This document shows, piece after piece, positions 1 through 7,304 of a stretch of DNA of 49,513 bases (positions are counted from its first letter, which is position 1; each line of letters begins with the position of its first letter). The DNA lies in assembly GCA_045536025.1 (NCBI GenBank), contig JAZSMT010000027.1, positions 1 through 49,513 of the forward strand, given 5' to 3'. The translations under genes and the position numbers were made by a program. The stretch is from HGM11412 sp045536025. GTDB taxonomy: Bacteria; Bacillota; Clostridia; Christensenellales; Borkfalkiaceae. The notes beneath the pieces were generated by a model. That model searched no databases and was not told the DNA's origin. It saw nothing but the letters and a program-made list of their open reading frames with translations.

Positions 1-305
1 GAAATCGCTTTTGCGATGAAATCCTGCTTCGCAGGGTTGCGTTTAGACGGATTTGATTTCATCCAAGGACTTGTCCTTGGATTTCATCTGAAAGAAGTGA
101 AGATTTCATCTGTTGCATAAGCCGTAAGGCGGCTTGCAACGATTTCATTAAACCAACAGAAAAAAGAGAGAACATTTCGGCTGTAAAACCGATTTGTTCT
201 CTCTTTATGCCGTTATAAGGGGTTGGGCTTAGCCCATAAAGCATTTGTCCAGACAAATGCGATGCTCGCACTTAGCGATGTTTTCAAATTCTCCGCTAAG
301 GACAT
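1..305. repeat. Array of short hairpins (array 1), left edge cut by window
   Basis: A run of small perfect palindromes separated by a recurring linker of the form GATTTCAT. Visible units: 4-17, 23-35, 61-82, 113-138, a larger stem at about 163-206 (AAAGAGAGAACA paired with TGTTCTCTCTTT), TGGGCTTAGCCCA near 226-238, and GCATTTGTCCAGACAAATGC at about 241-260. Each hairpin has a different stem but the linker is kept. No convincing gene is present; the open frame across 59-271 on the minus strand is made of the palindromes. It lies beyond the 3' end of galE. Resembles array 2 at 19735-20116 in design but not in linker sequence. From 305 to about 360 I see only AT-rich spacer. Confidence 0.75.
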
Positions 306-360
306 CACCCAATCTTGCCTACTTTTTTGATTATATGATATTTTTGATTGCCTATTACAA

Positions 361-570
361 CCCACATAAGACAACTAAACAAGCTTATTTAAAGCTCTAT
401 TAAGGGCTTAGTTGCAAGTATATTACTCAAGTTTATAACAACCTAAATTAAGGCGATAGAAACAAGCAAGACAAGGCTCGGCAAGGCGGGGACTACAATA
501 GACCTTTTTGGTCATTGGAGGTGCAACGACTTGACAGTAACTAAGTATTGCACCGTTTATATCGCCTTAA
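361..570. repeat. Structured intergenic repeat, copy E1, with left flanking remnant
   Basis: The full copy spans 448-570. Its ends are a perfect inverted repeat, TTAAGGCGAT (448-457) and ATCGCCTTAA (561-570), extended inward by similar sequence (GATAGAAACAAG versus GATATAAACGG). The centre is a hairpin at 496-517, CAAT-GACC-TTTTT-GGTC-ATTG with one bulged A. The galE stop codon (567-569 on the minus strand) lies inside the right terminal arm. To the left, 361-420 carries a degenerate piece of the same family (AAGCTTAT box followed by TTAGTTGCAAG). Other copies are at 9780, 20503, 28938, 46317 and 49390. Confidence 0.8.
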
Positions 571-1580
571 TTATAGCCGTTGGGATTATTAAACTGCCAA
601 CGAAGAGCATCTTCACACATATCGTCAAGCGTTTTTACTGCTTTAAAGCCTAAAAGCTCGTAAGCGTAAGATGGGTCGGCGTAGCACTCGGCAATATCGC
701 CGGGGCGACGGTCAACGATTTTATAAGGAATTTCTTTACCGTATGCTTTAGAGAAAGCGTTTACCATATCAAGAACGCTATAACCCGTACCCGTACCGAG
801 ATTTACAACGAAAAGCCCACAGTTTTTAAGGAGTTTATTAACGGATAAAACGTGCCCAACTGCAAGGTCAACAACGTGAATAAAGTCGCGAACGCCTGTT
901 CCGTCTTTAGTTTTATAATCACCACCGAAAACGTTAAGATAAGGACGCTTACCCACTGCAACCTGAGTAATATACGGGCAAAGGTTGTTAGGAATACCGT
1001 TAGGGTCTTCGCCGATTGTTCCCGACTCGTGCGCGCCTACGGGATTGAAATATCTAAGTATAGCAATATTCCACGAGTTATCCGCCTTATAGAGGTCTTT
1101 TAATATGTATTCAATAAATAATTTCGTACTGCCGTATGGGTTGGTGGTAGAAAGGGGAAAGTCCTCTTTAATAGGAACGGACGCCGGATCGCCGTACACG
1201 GTAGCAGACGAAGAAAATACGAGGTTTTTACAGTTAAATTCCTTCATAACCTCAACAAGCGCAATAAGACCGCCTATGTTGTTATGATAGTATTCAATGG
1301 GTTTTTGCACCGACTCGCCAACCGCTTTATAGCCTGCAAAGTTGATAACCGCGTCAATTTTATAATCTTGAAAGATTTTTCTAATCGCGTCTTTATCTAA
1401 AATGTCAGCCTCGATAAAGGGAATTTCTTCCCCTACGATTTTTTCAACGCGCTTTACCGATTCGTATTTGCTGTTTGACAAATTGTCAACAATAACGGCT
1501 TTGTAGCCTGCTTTAATAAGTTCAATAACGGTGTGGCTACCGATATAACCTGCGCCACCCGTAACTAAAATAGTGTTCAT
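567..1580 (-). CDS. galE: UDP-glucose 4-epimerase GalE
   Basis: Interconverts UDP-glucose and UDP-galactose in the cytoplasm, feeding galactose use and cell-surface sugar synthesis. The 337-residue protein is the normal family length. An NAD-binding TGGAGYIG loop is at residues 7-14, SSSATVYG at 123-130, and the catalytic YxxxK at Y149-K153. The start at 1580 is chosen over an upstream ATG (1637) because GGAGGC lies a few bases before it, and a promoter (-10 at 1609-1614) lies between the two candidates. It is divergent from murG. The stop codon falls within the terminal arm of repeat E1. GalE is clear; a related UDP-sugar 4-epimerase specificity cannot be excluded from sequence alone. Confidence 0.95.
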   Translation of the reverse strand: MNTILVTGGAGYIGSHTVIELIKAGYKAVIVDNLSNSKYESVKRVEKIVGEEIPFIEADILDKDAIRKIFQDYKIDAVINFAGYKAVGESVQKPIEYYHNNIGGLIALVEVMKEFNCKNLVFSSSATVYGDPASVPIKEDFPLSTTNPYGSTKLFIEYILKDLYKADNSWNIAILRYFNPVGAHESGTIGEDPNGIPNNLCPYITQVAVGKRPYLNVFGGDYKTKDGTGVRDFIHVVDLAVGHVLSVNKLLKNCGLFVVNLGTGTGYSVLDMVNAFSKAYGKEIPYKIVDRRPGDIAECYADPSYAYELLGFKAVKTLDDMCEDALRWQFNNPNGYN

Positions 1581-1608
1581 TTTAGCCTCCAATAAATTAA
1601 TGTATTTT

Positions 1609-1637
1609 ATTATACTACAGTTTGCGTTTTTTTTCAA
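1609..1637 (-). promoter_or_regulatory. galE promoter
   Basis: On the minus strand TTGAAA (1637-1632), 17-bp spacer, TATAAT (1614-1609). This is a near-consensus housekeeping sigma promoter about 28 bp before the galE ATG, leaving room for the GGAGGC ribosome binding site. Confidence 0.85.
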
Positions 1638-1658
1638 GGGTTTGCATAAAATATTAAT

Positions 1659-2699
1659 ATGAAAACGATAGTTTTAACTGGTGGTGGAACTGCAGGGCAC
1701 TGCACCCCACACTTTGCCCTTCTTGAGGGGCTTGAAAAGCACTTTGACAAAATTTATTATATAGGCTCGGAATCGGGAATTGAAAAAAATCTGGTAGCTG
1801 AAAAAGGTATACCCTACTATGAAATACCAACGGTAAAGCTAAAACGAAGTTTAAGCTTTTCTAACTTAAAAATTCCGTTTGTACTAGCAAATAGCGTAAG
1901 CTCAGCTAAAAAAATACTTAAAGAGTTAAAGCCTTCAGTAGTATTTTCAAAAGGTGGTTTCGTTGGGCTACCCGTAACTATTGCCTCTAAAAAGCTAAAT
2001 ATCCCGGTAATTATTCACGAGTCTGACTTAACGCTTGGGCTTGCAAACAAGATAGCAACGAGGTTTTCAAGCGCAACGCTCACCACCTTTGAAGGTACGG
2101 CAAAGTCCATAAAAAACGGCAGGTGCGTAGGCTCGCCGATACGAAAAGAACTGTTTTTAGGCAACCCTGAAAAAGCGCTTAAAAAATACGGTTTTTCTAA
2201 GGAAAAACCCACTCTTTTAATAACGGGGGGATCAACGGGCGCAAAATACATTAACGATTTAACCGTTAAAATAGCACCCGAGCTTGTAAAAAAATTTAAC
2301 GTTTTGCATATTGTAGGAAAAGGCAATTTAACAAATCTTTGTATAAAGGGATATTATCAAACGGAATTTACCGATATGAAAGAGGCGTACGCCGTAACCG
2401 ATATTTGCGTTTCACGCGCAGGCTCTAACACTCTTTTTGAGCTTTTAGCACTAAAAATACCCACCCTTTTAATACCCCTGCCTAAAGCACAATCGCGTGG
2501 CGACCAAATCGAAAACGCCAAGCACTTTTATAAAAAAGGACTTGTTAACTATATTCCGCAAGAAAAATTATCCGCTAAAGTTTTTACTCAAGAGATTGAT
2601 AAACTCTATAAAGAAAGAGGCTTGCTCCTTTCAAAATTAAAAAACTCAAATATAACGGCAGGAAACGATAAAATTATAGATATTTTAACTAAATATTGA
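1659..2699 (+). CDS. murG: UDP-GlcNAc:lipid I GlcNAc transferase MurG
   Basis: Adds GlcNAc to lipid I at the inner face of the membrane to make lipid II, the last cytoplasmic peptidoglycan step. The 346-residue length fits the family. GGGTAGH is at residues 8-14; IHESD corresponds to the usual HEQN/HESD segment; GGSTGA and SRAGSNTLFE followed by a QxxNA-type segment are the donor-binding motifs of the C-terminal lobe. No Shine-Dalgarno is visible; a TAAAAT box at 1647-1652 lies only 6 nt before the ATG, so the mRNA may be leaderless, though the -35 is weak. It stands outside a division/cell-wall cluster and is followed directly by the promoter of the WYL regulator. Confidence 0.94.
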   Translation: MKTIVLTGGGTAGHCTPHFALLEGLEKHFDKIYYIGSESGIEKNLVAEKGIPYYEIPTVKLKRSLSFSNLKIPFVLANSVSSAKKILKELKPSVVFSKGGFVGLPVTIASKKLNIPVIIHESDLTLGLANKIATRFSSATLTTFEGTAKSIKNGRCVGSPIRKELFLGNPEKALKKYGFSKEKPTLLITGGSTGAKYINDLTVKIAPELVKKFNVLHIVGKGNLTNLCIKGYYQTEFTDMKEAYAVTDICVSRAGSNTLFELLALKIPTLLIPLPKAQSRGDQIENAKHFYKKGLVNYIPQEKLSAKVFTQEIDKLYKERGLLLSKLKNSNITAGNDKIIDILTKY

Positions 2700-2724
2700 C
2701 AAGCGTTTGGCAATAAGATAGAAT
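2696..2724 (+). promoter_or_regulatory. Promoter of the WYL regulator gene
   Basis: TTGACA at 2696-2701, 17-bp spacer, TAGAAT at 2719-2724. The -35 overlaps the last codons of murG, so the regulator has its own promoter. A GTGAGGTG ribosome binding site lies before the ATG at 2747. Confidence 0.85.
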
Positions 2725-2746
2725 ATTATTGTTGTGAGGTGCTTTT

Positions 2747-3673
2747 ATGAAATACCAAATGATGCTTAAAATTCTATTTTTACTACTTGCGCGTAAAAAG
2801 GTTTCGGCTAAATACATTGCAGATAGGTATGAAATATCTCTTAGAACGGTTTATAGGTATATTGACGAATTGTCGCTAGCTGACGTTCCTATATATAATA
2901 TACGCGGTAGAAACGGCGGTTACGCTATATCTGATAGCTATAAAATACCTGCAAATTTTTTAACCGAAGAGGAAAGCGAAAAGGTTATTCAAACGCTAAC
3001 TGAAATAAACGGCGAGCTTGGTTCGCAAGTGCTTGACTTAGCTATTCAAAAAATAGGCTCGATATCCAAGCAAGGCGGTGCCGATTTACATATAAGCTTT
3101 GGCAATTTAGTGATTGACGGCTCTGGTTGGGGCACGGGCGATATCTACGGCGAAACGATTAAAATAATTCAACGAGCAATCGAGGATAACTTAGTAGTAT
3201 CGATAAGCTATCGCGACCGCGACGGAAATAACACTGAAAGAGATATTGAACCTCATACTCTCATACTCAAGCAAGGGCTGTGGTATACATATGCTTATTG
3301 TAGGCTTAGAAACACTTTTAGGCTATTTAAGGTGGGGCGCATTGAAAAAATTAAACTTTTAAGCGGAACCTTTATTAAAAGGCAAACTGAAGATATAAAA
3401 TTAGTTCTTTCAAAATTTTACGAAAACTCGCCCGAGGATATCGACCTTTTAATTGACGAAAGCATCCGCCCCGACGTTGAAGAGTGGCTTGGCGTTGATA
3501 AAATTTCAGTATCTTCAAGCGGAAAAATTACGGCTACGGCAAAGCTTCCTATAAGCGATTATTTAACGGCAAAGATTTTATCGTTTGGAAATAAAATAAA
3601 GGTGCTTTCGCCCGAAAAACTTAAAAACGCCGTTATAAAAACGGCGCAGTCGGTAAAAGATTTATACAATTAA
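2747..3673 (+). CDS. WYL-domain transcriptional regulator (YafY type)
   Basis: The 308-residue protein has an N-terminal winged helix-turn-helix of the HTH_11/DeoR kind (residues about 5-60, SAKYIADRYEISLRTVYRYI) and a WYL domain in the middle (GLWYTYAYCRLRNTFRLFKV, the usual GxWYLxAY signature). A C-terminal WCX-like extension follows. WYL domains are thought to sense ligands or nucleic acid, and such proteins act as repressors or activators; the target here is unknown. It has its own promoter and a terminator hairpin directly after the stop. No adjacent target operon is obvious; the following XRE cassette is a candidate neighbour but is bounded by direct repeats. Confidence 0.85.
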   Translation: MKYQMMLKILFLLLARKKVSAKYIADRYEISLRTVYRYIDELSLADVPIYNIRGRNGGYAISDSYKIPANFLTEEESEKVIQTLTEINGELGSQVLDLAIQKIGSISKQGGADLHISFGNLVIDGSGWGTGDIYGETIKIIQRAIEDNLVVSISYRDRDGNNTERDIEPHTLILKQGLWYTYAYCRLRNTFRLFKVGRIEKIKLLSGTFIKRQTEDIKLVLSKFYENSPEDIDLLIDESIRPDVEEWLGVDKISVSSSGKITATAKLPISDYLTAKILSFGNKIKVLSPEKLKNAVIKTAQSVKDLYN

Positions 3674-3709
3674 AATTTAAAACGCTCGCAAAATGCGAGC
3701 GTGTTTTAA
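3674..3709. terminator. Bidirectional terminator; left copy of a 29-bp direct repeat
   Basis: CGCTCGCAAAATGCGAGCG forms a strong hairpin flanked by AAAA on the left and TTTT-like sequence on the right, serving the WYL gene and the opposing XRE gene. Bases 3674-3702 are identical to 4238-4266. Confidence 0.85.
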
Positions 3710-3906
3710 TCTTTTACAAACTCAATAATATCTTCAATTTTACAATCTAAATAACTGCAAAGCTTATCAAGCGTTTTCGTTTCAACGTTATCGTTAGCTT
3801 TTAATCTACGAACTGTTTTACTATCTAAAATACACTCCTCGCGAAGTCTATAGGTTGTAACACCCTTTTTCTTCATCGTATCAAATAGCCTATCAAACTT
3901 AATCAT
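3706..3906 (-). CDS. Small XRE-family HTH regulator
   Basis: A 66-residue Cro/CI-type helix-turn-helix protein (TTYRLREECILDSKTVRRLK then ETKTLDKLCSYLDCKIEDIIEF), essentially one DNA-binding domain with no sensor. A GGGGGAG ribosome binding site precedes the ATG at 3906. It is divergent from the 80-residue gene at 3997. An inverted repeat CCCCCAT/ATGGGGG in the shared intergenic region is a reasonable autoregulatory operator (inference). The gene lies inside a segment bounded by identical 29-bp repeats. Such small regulators are common in phage, conjugative elements and toxin-antitoxin loci, but no other mobile-element gene is present. Confidence 0.85.
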   Translation of the reverse strand: MIKFDRLFDTMKKKGVTTYRLREECILDSKTVRRLKANDNVETKTLDKLCSYLDCKIEDIIEFVKD

Positions 3907-3913
3907 TTTTACT

Positions 3914-3950
3914 CCCCCATATTGACATATATTATTATGGGGGTTATAAT
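3914..3950 (+). promoter_or_regulatory. Promoter with overlapping inverted repeat, likely operator
   Basis: Plus-strand TTGACA (3922-3927), 17-bp spacer, TATAAT (3945-3950): a consensus promoter for the gene at 3997. The arms CCCCCAT (3914-3920) and ATGGGGG (3937-3943) bracket the -35 and most of the spacer, so a bound regulator would block polymerase. The right arm also lies upstream of the divergent XRE start. The leader that follows has a small hairpin GGGGATATAGTCCCC at about 3963-3977. Confidence 0.75.
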
Positions 3951-3996
3951 CTAAAATATTAAGGGGATATAGTCCCCATATTTAGGATGGTATATT

Positions 3997-4239
3997 ATGG
4001 ATTTATGGAAAAACATTTTAATAAGCGGATTACAAAACGAAAATACGGTTTTTGACTTTAACGACGACAATACGTTTAAAGAAATAATTAATAGTCAATG
4101 TTATAAAATACTACAGTCAATAATTAATGTCATTAATGACGATAATTTATCAGATGAAAAATGCTTTTATAAAATTGAAAAAATATTGTCTAATTTAGAA
4201 AATTACACTATATTTACAAATAGACACGATTTTGGTTAA
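3997..4239 (+). CDS. Small hypothetical protein, 80 residues
   Basis: I do not recognise the function. The protein is acidic and mostly helical in character, with LQSIINVINDDNLSDEKCF followed by a KIEKIL helix and a C-terminal RHDFG. It has no signal peptide or membrane segment. A consensus promoter at 3922-3950 and an AGGATGG ribosome binding site before the ATG make it very likely expressed. It is divergent from the XRE regulator, so the two form a two-gene unit between direct repeats. Possible roles include the partner of a toxin-antitoxin-like or regulatory pair, but nothing in the sequence proves it. Confidence 0.7.
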   Translation: MDLWKNILISGLQNENTVFDFNDDNTFKEIINSQCYKILQSIINVINDDNLSDEKCFYKIEKILSNLENYTIFTNRHDFG

Positions 4240-4270
4240 TTTAAAACGCTCGCAAAATGCGAGCGTTTTT
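4238..4270. terminator. Bidirectional terminator; right copy of the 29-bp direct repeat
   Basis: Same hairpin as at 3674, followed here by TTTTTATT. It terminates the 80-residue gene from the left and mscL from the right. Bases 4238-4266 are identical to 3674-3702, 564 bp away. Confidence 0.85.
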
Positions 4271-4271
4271 A

Positions 4272-4838
4272 TTATTGTTTTTTAAGTTGGTCAAGTATTT
4301 GCGCTAATAATTGCTCGGTGGTAGGAGGAGCGTTCTTTTTTGCCTCCTCGTCAGCAAGTTTTTTAGCATTTTCAGTGTCAAGCTTTTTTTGTTTTAAAAT
4401 AGCTTTAATCTCTTTTCTAGATTTGCCTTGCTTTCTAAGTTCGATAACCTCTTTAGACGCCATTTCTTTAGCTTCTTTCTTAACGTCAGCCCAGCCACTA
4501 TTGATTTGGTTCATAATTTTAACGATAGAGAAAAGCACGATTGCAATAAGCAAGAAGTTAATTATAGCACTTATAAAAGCACCCCAGTCAATGTAGATTG
4601 AGTTTGCAAGGTCAAGAGTTCCGTCAACGTACGCCCCTGACAATACGGTAATTGCACCCGATAAACCCTCTTTACCTAAAACGAGGGATATTATCCAGTT
4701 GATAATGGGTTTAAGCACGTTGTTAGAAAGCCCGTTTACAATGCCCGTGAACGCACCACCGACGATAACGCCGACAGACATATCGAGTACGTTACCGCGA
4801 GTGATAAATTTTTTAAACTCTTCAAAAAATTTTTTCAT
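4272..4838 (-). CDS. mscL: Large-conductance mechanosensitive channel MscL
   Basis: Forms a pentameric membrane pore that opens under membrane tension during hypo-osmotic shock. The N-terminus (FKKFITRGNVLDMSVGVIVG then AFTGIV) is the signature amphipathic helix plus TM1; TM2 is FISAIINFLLIAIVLFSIVK at about residues 88-107. The total length of 188 exceeds the usual 130-150 because of a long charged C-terminal tail rich in Lys/Glu/Ala (residues 115-188), likely an extended cytoplasmic helix bundle. It has its own GGAGAAAC ribosome binding site and sits 10 bp after gph, so it may be the last gene of argS-gph-mscL. Confidence 0.95.
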   Translation of the reverse strand: MKKFFEEFKKFITRGNVLDMSVGVIVGGAFTGIVNGLSNNVLKPIINWIISLVLGKEGLSGAITVLSGAYVDGTLDLANSIYIDWGAFISAIINFLLIAIVLFSIVKIMNQINSGWADVKKEAKEMASKEVIELRKQGKSRKEIKAILKQKKLDTENAKKLADEEAKKNAPPTTEQLLAQILDQLKKQ

Positions 4839-4848
4839 AGGTTTCTCC

Positions 4849-5505
4849 TTAATTAAATTTTAAAATTTGTTCTAGTAGCTCTTCCGCCGTATCTGCAAAG
4901 TTTACACAGCCCGCCTCAACTAAAGTTTGTTTGGGTCTAAAGCCCCAAGTTACGCCTATGCCGTCAATACCTGCACCTATAAAGGTCTGAACGTCAACCT
5001 CACTATCGCCGATAAAAATCGCGTCCTTTTTGTCAATACCTAAACTATTTAAACAGTATTCAACACACGATTTGTCGGGCTTGGGATTAAAAAGCTCGGG
5101 GCGATTGCCTGTTACGAAATCAAAATCGTATTTAGAAAGCTTTTGGTTTACTACTATTTGCGTAACGCTATCGGGCTTGTTAGATACGATAGCAAGTTTA
5201 AAGCCGAGGCTTTTAAGTTTTACAAGCAACTCGTCAAGCCCGGGGTATAAACAGGTGTAGCGATTGTCGCTTTTTTCTTGCATAGGAACGTATTCGGCAA
5301 AGAGTTTTTCGTGAGTTTCTTTATCGGGCTTTCCCGCCGCTAAATATACAAGTTGCTTTGCGCCGTAACCTACGCATTGAAGTATTCTTTCAGAGCTAAG
5401 CGTCCTATAGCCGTGTTTTTCTAAAAGTAAATTTACGCAATAACGCAAATCTTCAATAGTGTCAAGTAACGTTCCGTCAAGGTCAAAAATAATAAGTTTT
5501 TTCAT
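4849..5505 (-). CDS. HAD-family phosphatase, phosphoglycolate phosphatase type
   Basis: The 218-residue HAD hydrolase has motif I DLDGTLLDT at residues 8-16, motif II in AIVSNKP, a lysine in NPKPDKS, and motif IV GDSEVD. It has a helical cap between motifs I and II, as in Gph/PpaX proteins that dephosphorylate 2-phosphoglycolate or pyrophosphate; the true substrate is unknown. Its ATG overlaps the argS stop codon by one base (TAATG), a sign of translational coupling. No separate promoter is visible. Confidence 0.88.
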   Translation of the reverse strand: MKKLIIFDLDGTLLDTIEDLRYCVNLLLEKHGYRTLSSERILQCVGYGAKQLVYLAAGKPDKETHEKLFAEYVPMQEKSDNRYTCLYPGLDELLVKLKSLGFKLAIVSNKPDSVTQIVVNQKLSKYDFDFVTGNRPELFNPKPDKSCVEYCLNSLGIDKKDAIFIGDSEVDVQTFIGAGIDGIGVTWGFRPKQTLVEAGCVNFADTAEELLEQILKFN

Positions 5506-7190
5506 TACATTTTCTCCGGTGTTTTAATTCCAAGCAATTTTAATGCGCTTGATAAAACGGTTTTAGTAGCAAACGTGAGTGCCAAGCGGAAGTTTTTAAT
5601 CTCGTCCTTTTCGCCAAGTATTTTACAATCGAAATAGAATTTGTTAAAGGCTTCAGATAGGTCGACGGCGTATCTAGTAATTATGCTAGGCTCGTATCTT
5701 TCAGCCGATAATAAAACCGTTTCAGGGAACTTTGCAAGCTCGCTTATTAGATTATACTCGTCGTCCGAAAGACTATCTGGAACGGTATAACCGTCAAATA
5801 CGCCCGCCTTTTTAAGCACGCTGTTTGCACGCGCGTAGGTGTACTGGCAATAAGGGCCCGTTTCTCCGTCGAAATTAAGAACCTTATCGTAAGAAAATAC
5901 TATATCTTTAATTCTACCGCTTGAAAGTGCGCCGAATATAACCGCGCCAGTTCCTACGGCGTTTGCCGTTTCTTCCTTATTTTCAAGGTCGGGATTTTTC
6001 TCGTTGATTATCGATAAAGCTTTTTCACAGCACTTATTTATAACGTCCTCTAAAAATACGACCTTACCCTTTCTTGTAGACATAGTGCCTTCTTCAAGTG
6101 AAACCATACCGAAAGCAACGTGCACCATATCTCTAGCCCAAGGCTTGCCCATTAGCTCAAGAACTTTGAAAAACTGCTTAAAGTGAAGGTTTTGTTGGTA
6201 AGCAACTACGTATAAGCACTTGTCAAAATCATAGGTGTTTTTACGGTAGACCGCCGCCGCTAAATCACGCGTGGCGTAAAGTGACGCCCCGTCCGAACGG
6301 AGTATTAAGCAAGGTGGCATATCGTACTTTTCAAGGTCAACTATCTTTGCACCGTCACTCTCTTTTAATAAGCCTTTTTCAGAAAGCTCGTCAATTACCG
6401 GCGACATTTTATCGTTAAAAAAGCTTTCGCCAGCGTAACTGTCAAACGTAACGCCAAGTTGCTTATATACCTTTTCAACGTCGATTAAAGTAAGCTCTTT
6501 AAACCAAACAAACAATTCGTTACACTCTTTATCGCCGTTTTCAATAAGCTTAAAATACTCTCTTGCCTTATCGTCAAGCTCGGGGTTTTTCTCAGCCTCG
6601 TCGTGATACTTTACGTAAAGGCGCATAAGTTCTTTAACTCTACCCTTTTCAACCTCTTCGCGGTTACCCCACGCCTTGTAAGCGTAAATGAGTTTACCAA
6701 ACTGAGTGCCGTAATCGCCAAGGTGGTTGATACCTACTACGTTATATCCAAGCTTTTTATAAATTTTGTAAAGCGCGCTACCTATTACGGTGGTTGATAA
6801 ATGCCCGATATGAAAGGGTTTTGCAACGTTGATTGAAGAGTAGTCTATACAAATAGTTTTACCCTCGCCCTCGGTTGACGAGCCGTACAAATCGCCTTTA
6901 GAGGTGATTTCATTAAGAACTTTTTTGGCTTTTGCCGACCTATTCACCATAAAGTTTAAATATCCGTTTACAGCCGTAACTTTAACGATAACCTCGCCAA
7001 CGGGAAAGGTTTTAGAAAGCTCGTCCGCTATTAAAGCGGGAGATTTTCTTAAAACTTTGGCAAATTTAAAGCAAGGGAGCGCATAATCTCCCATAGAGTT
7101 GTCAGGCGGAAGAGAAATAAGGTCTAAAATCTCATTTTCAGCTACGCCGTCTATTTTTAAATTTTTTGCAATATATTCTTTGTAATTCAT
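5505..7190 (-). CDS. argS: Arginyl-tRNA synthetase
   Basis: Class I synthetase charging tRNA-Arg. The 561-residue length is normal. An N-terminal Add-1 domain (residues 1-110) precedes the Rossmann core with HIGH at 127-130 (FHIGHLS). MSTRKG is the KMSKS-like loop, and the DALR anticodon-binding domain ends the protein with the usual short GIxTPEKM tail. A promoter lies immediately upstream with its -10 only 7 nt before the ATG and no Shine-Dalgarno, suggesting a leaderless mRNA. It is divergent from ychF and coupled to the downstream phosphatase gene. Confidence 0.97.
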   Translation of the reverse strand: MNYKEYIAKNLKIDGVAENEILDLISLPPDNSMGDYALPCFKFAKVLRKSPALIADELSKTFPVGEVIVKVTAVNGYLNFMVNRSAKAKKVLNEITSKGDLYGSSTEGEGKTICIDYSSINVAKPFHIGHLSTTVIGSALYKIYKKLGYNVVGINHLGDYGTQFGKLIYAYKAWGNREEVEKGRVKELMRLYVKYHDEAEKNPELDDKAREYFKLIENGDKECNELFVWFKELTLIDVEKVYKQLGVTFDSYAGESFFNDKMSPVIDELSEKGLLKESDGAKIVDLEKYDMPPCLILRSDGASLYATRDLAAAVYRKNTYDFDKCLYVVAYQQNLHFKQFFKVLELMGKPWARDMVHVAFGMVSLEEGTMSTRKGKVVFLEDVINKCCEKALSIINEKNPDLENKEETANAVGTGAVIFGALSSGRIKDIVFSYDKVLNFDGETGPYCQYTYARANSVLKKAGVFDGYTVPDSLSDDEYNLISELAKFPETVLLSAERYEPSIITRYAVDLSEAFNKFYFDCKILGEKDEIKNFRLALTFATKTVLSSALKLLGIKTPEKM

Positions 7191-7197
7191 ACTAGTA

Positions 7198-7226
7198 ATT
7201 TTAACATACTTTTATTTTATCTGCAA
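7198..7226 (-). promoter_or_regulatory. argS promoter close to the start codon
   Basis: Minus strand TTGCAG (7226-7221), 17-bp spacer, TAAAAT (7203-7198). Only 7 bases separate the -10 from the ATG at 7190, so the predicted transcription start coincides with the start codon. Confidence 0.7.
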
Positions 7227-7254
7227 TAATTTTCAATCTATAAGCTTAAAAAGT

Positions 7255-7283
7255 TTGAAAATTATATTAATATTTGCTATAAT
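7255..7283 (+). promoter_or_regulatory. ychF promoter
   Basis: TTGAAA (7255-7260), 17-bp spacer, TATAAT (7278-7283), followed by an AGAGG ribosome binding site and ATG at 7305. Confidence 0.88.
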
Positions 7284-7304
7284 AAGCGCAAGAGGTTACA
7301 GTTT

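Noticed and set aside
59..271. Minus-strand open frame across hairpin array 1
   Set aside because: It is composed of the palindromes and linkers, has no ribosome binding site and no recognisable protein pattern.
1..305. Possible CRISPR array from the repeated GATTTCAT segments
   Set aside because: The repeated part is only about 8 bases, intervals are unequal, and the intervals are palindromes rather than unique spacers. No cas gene is nearby.
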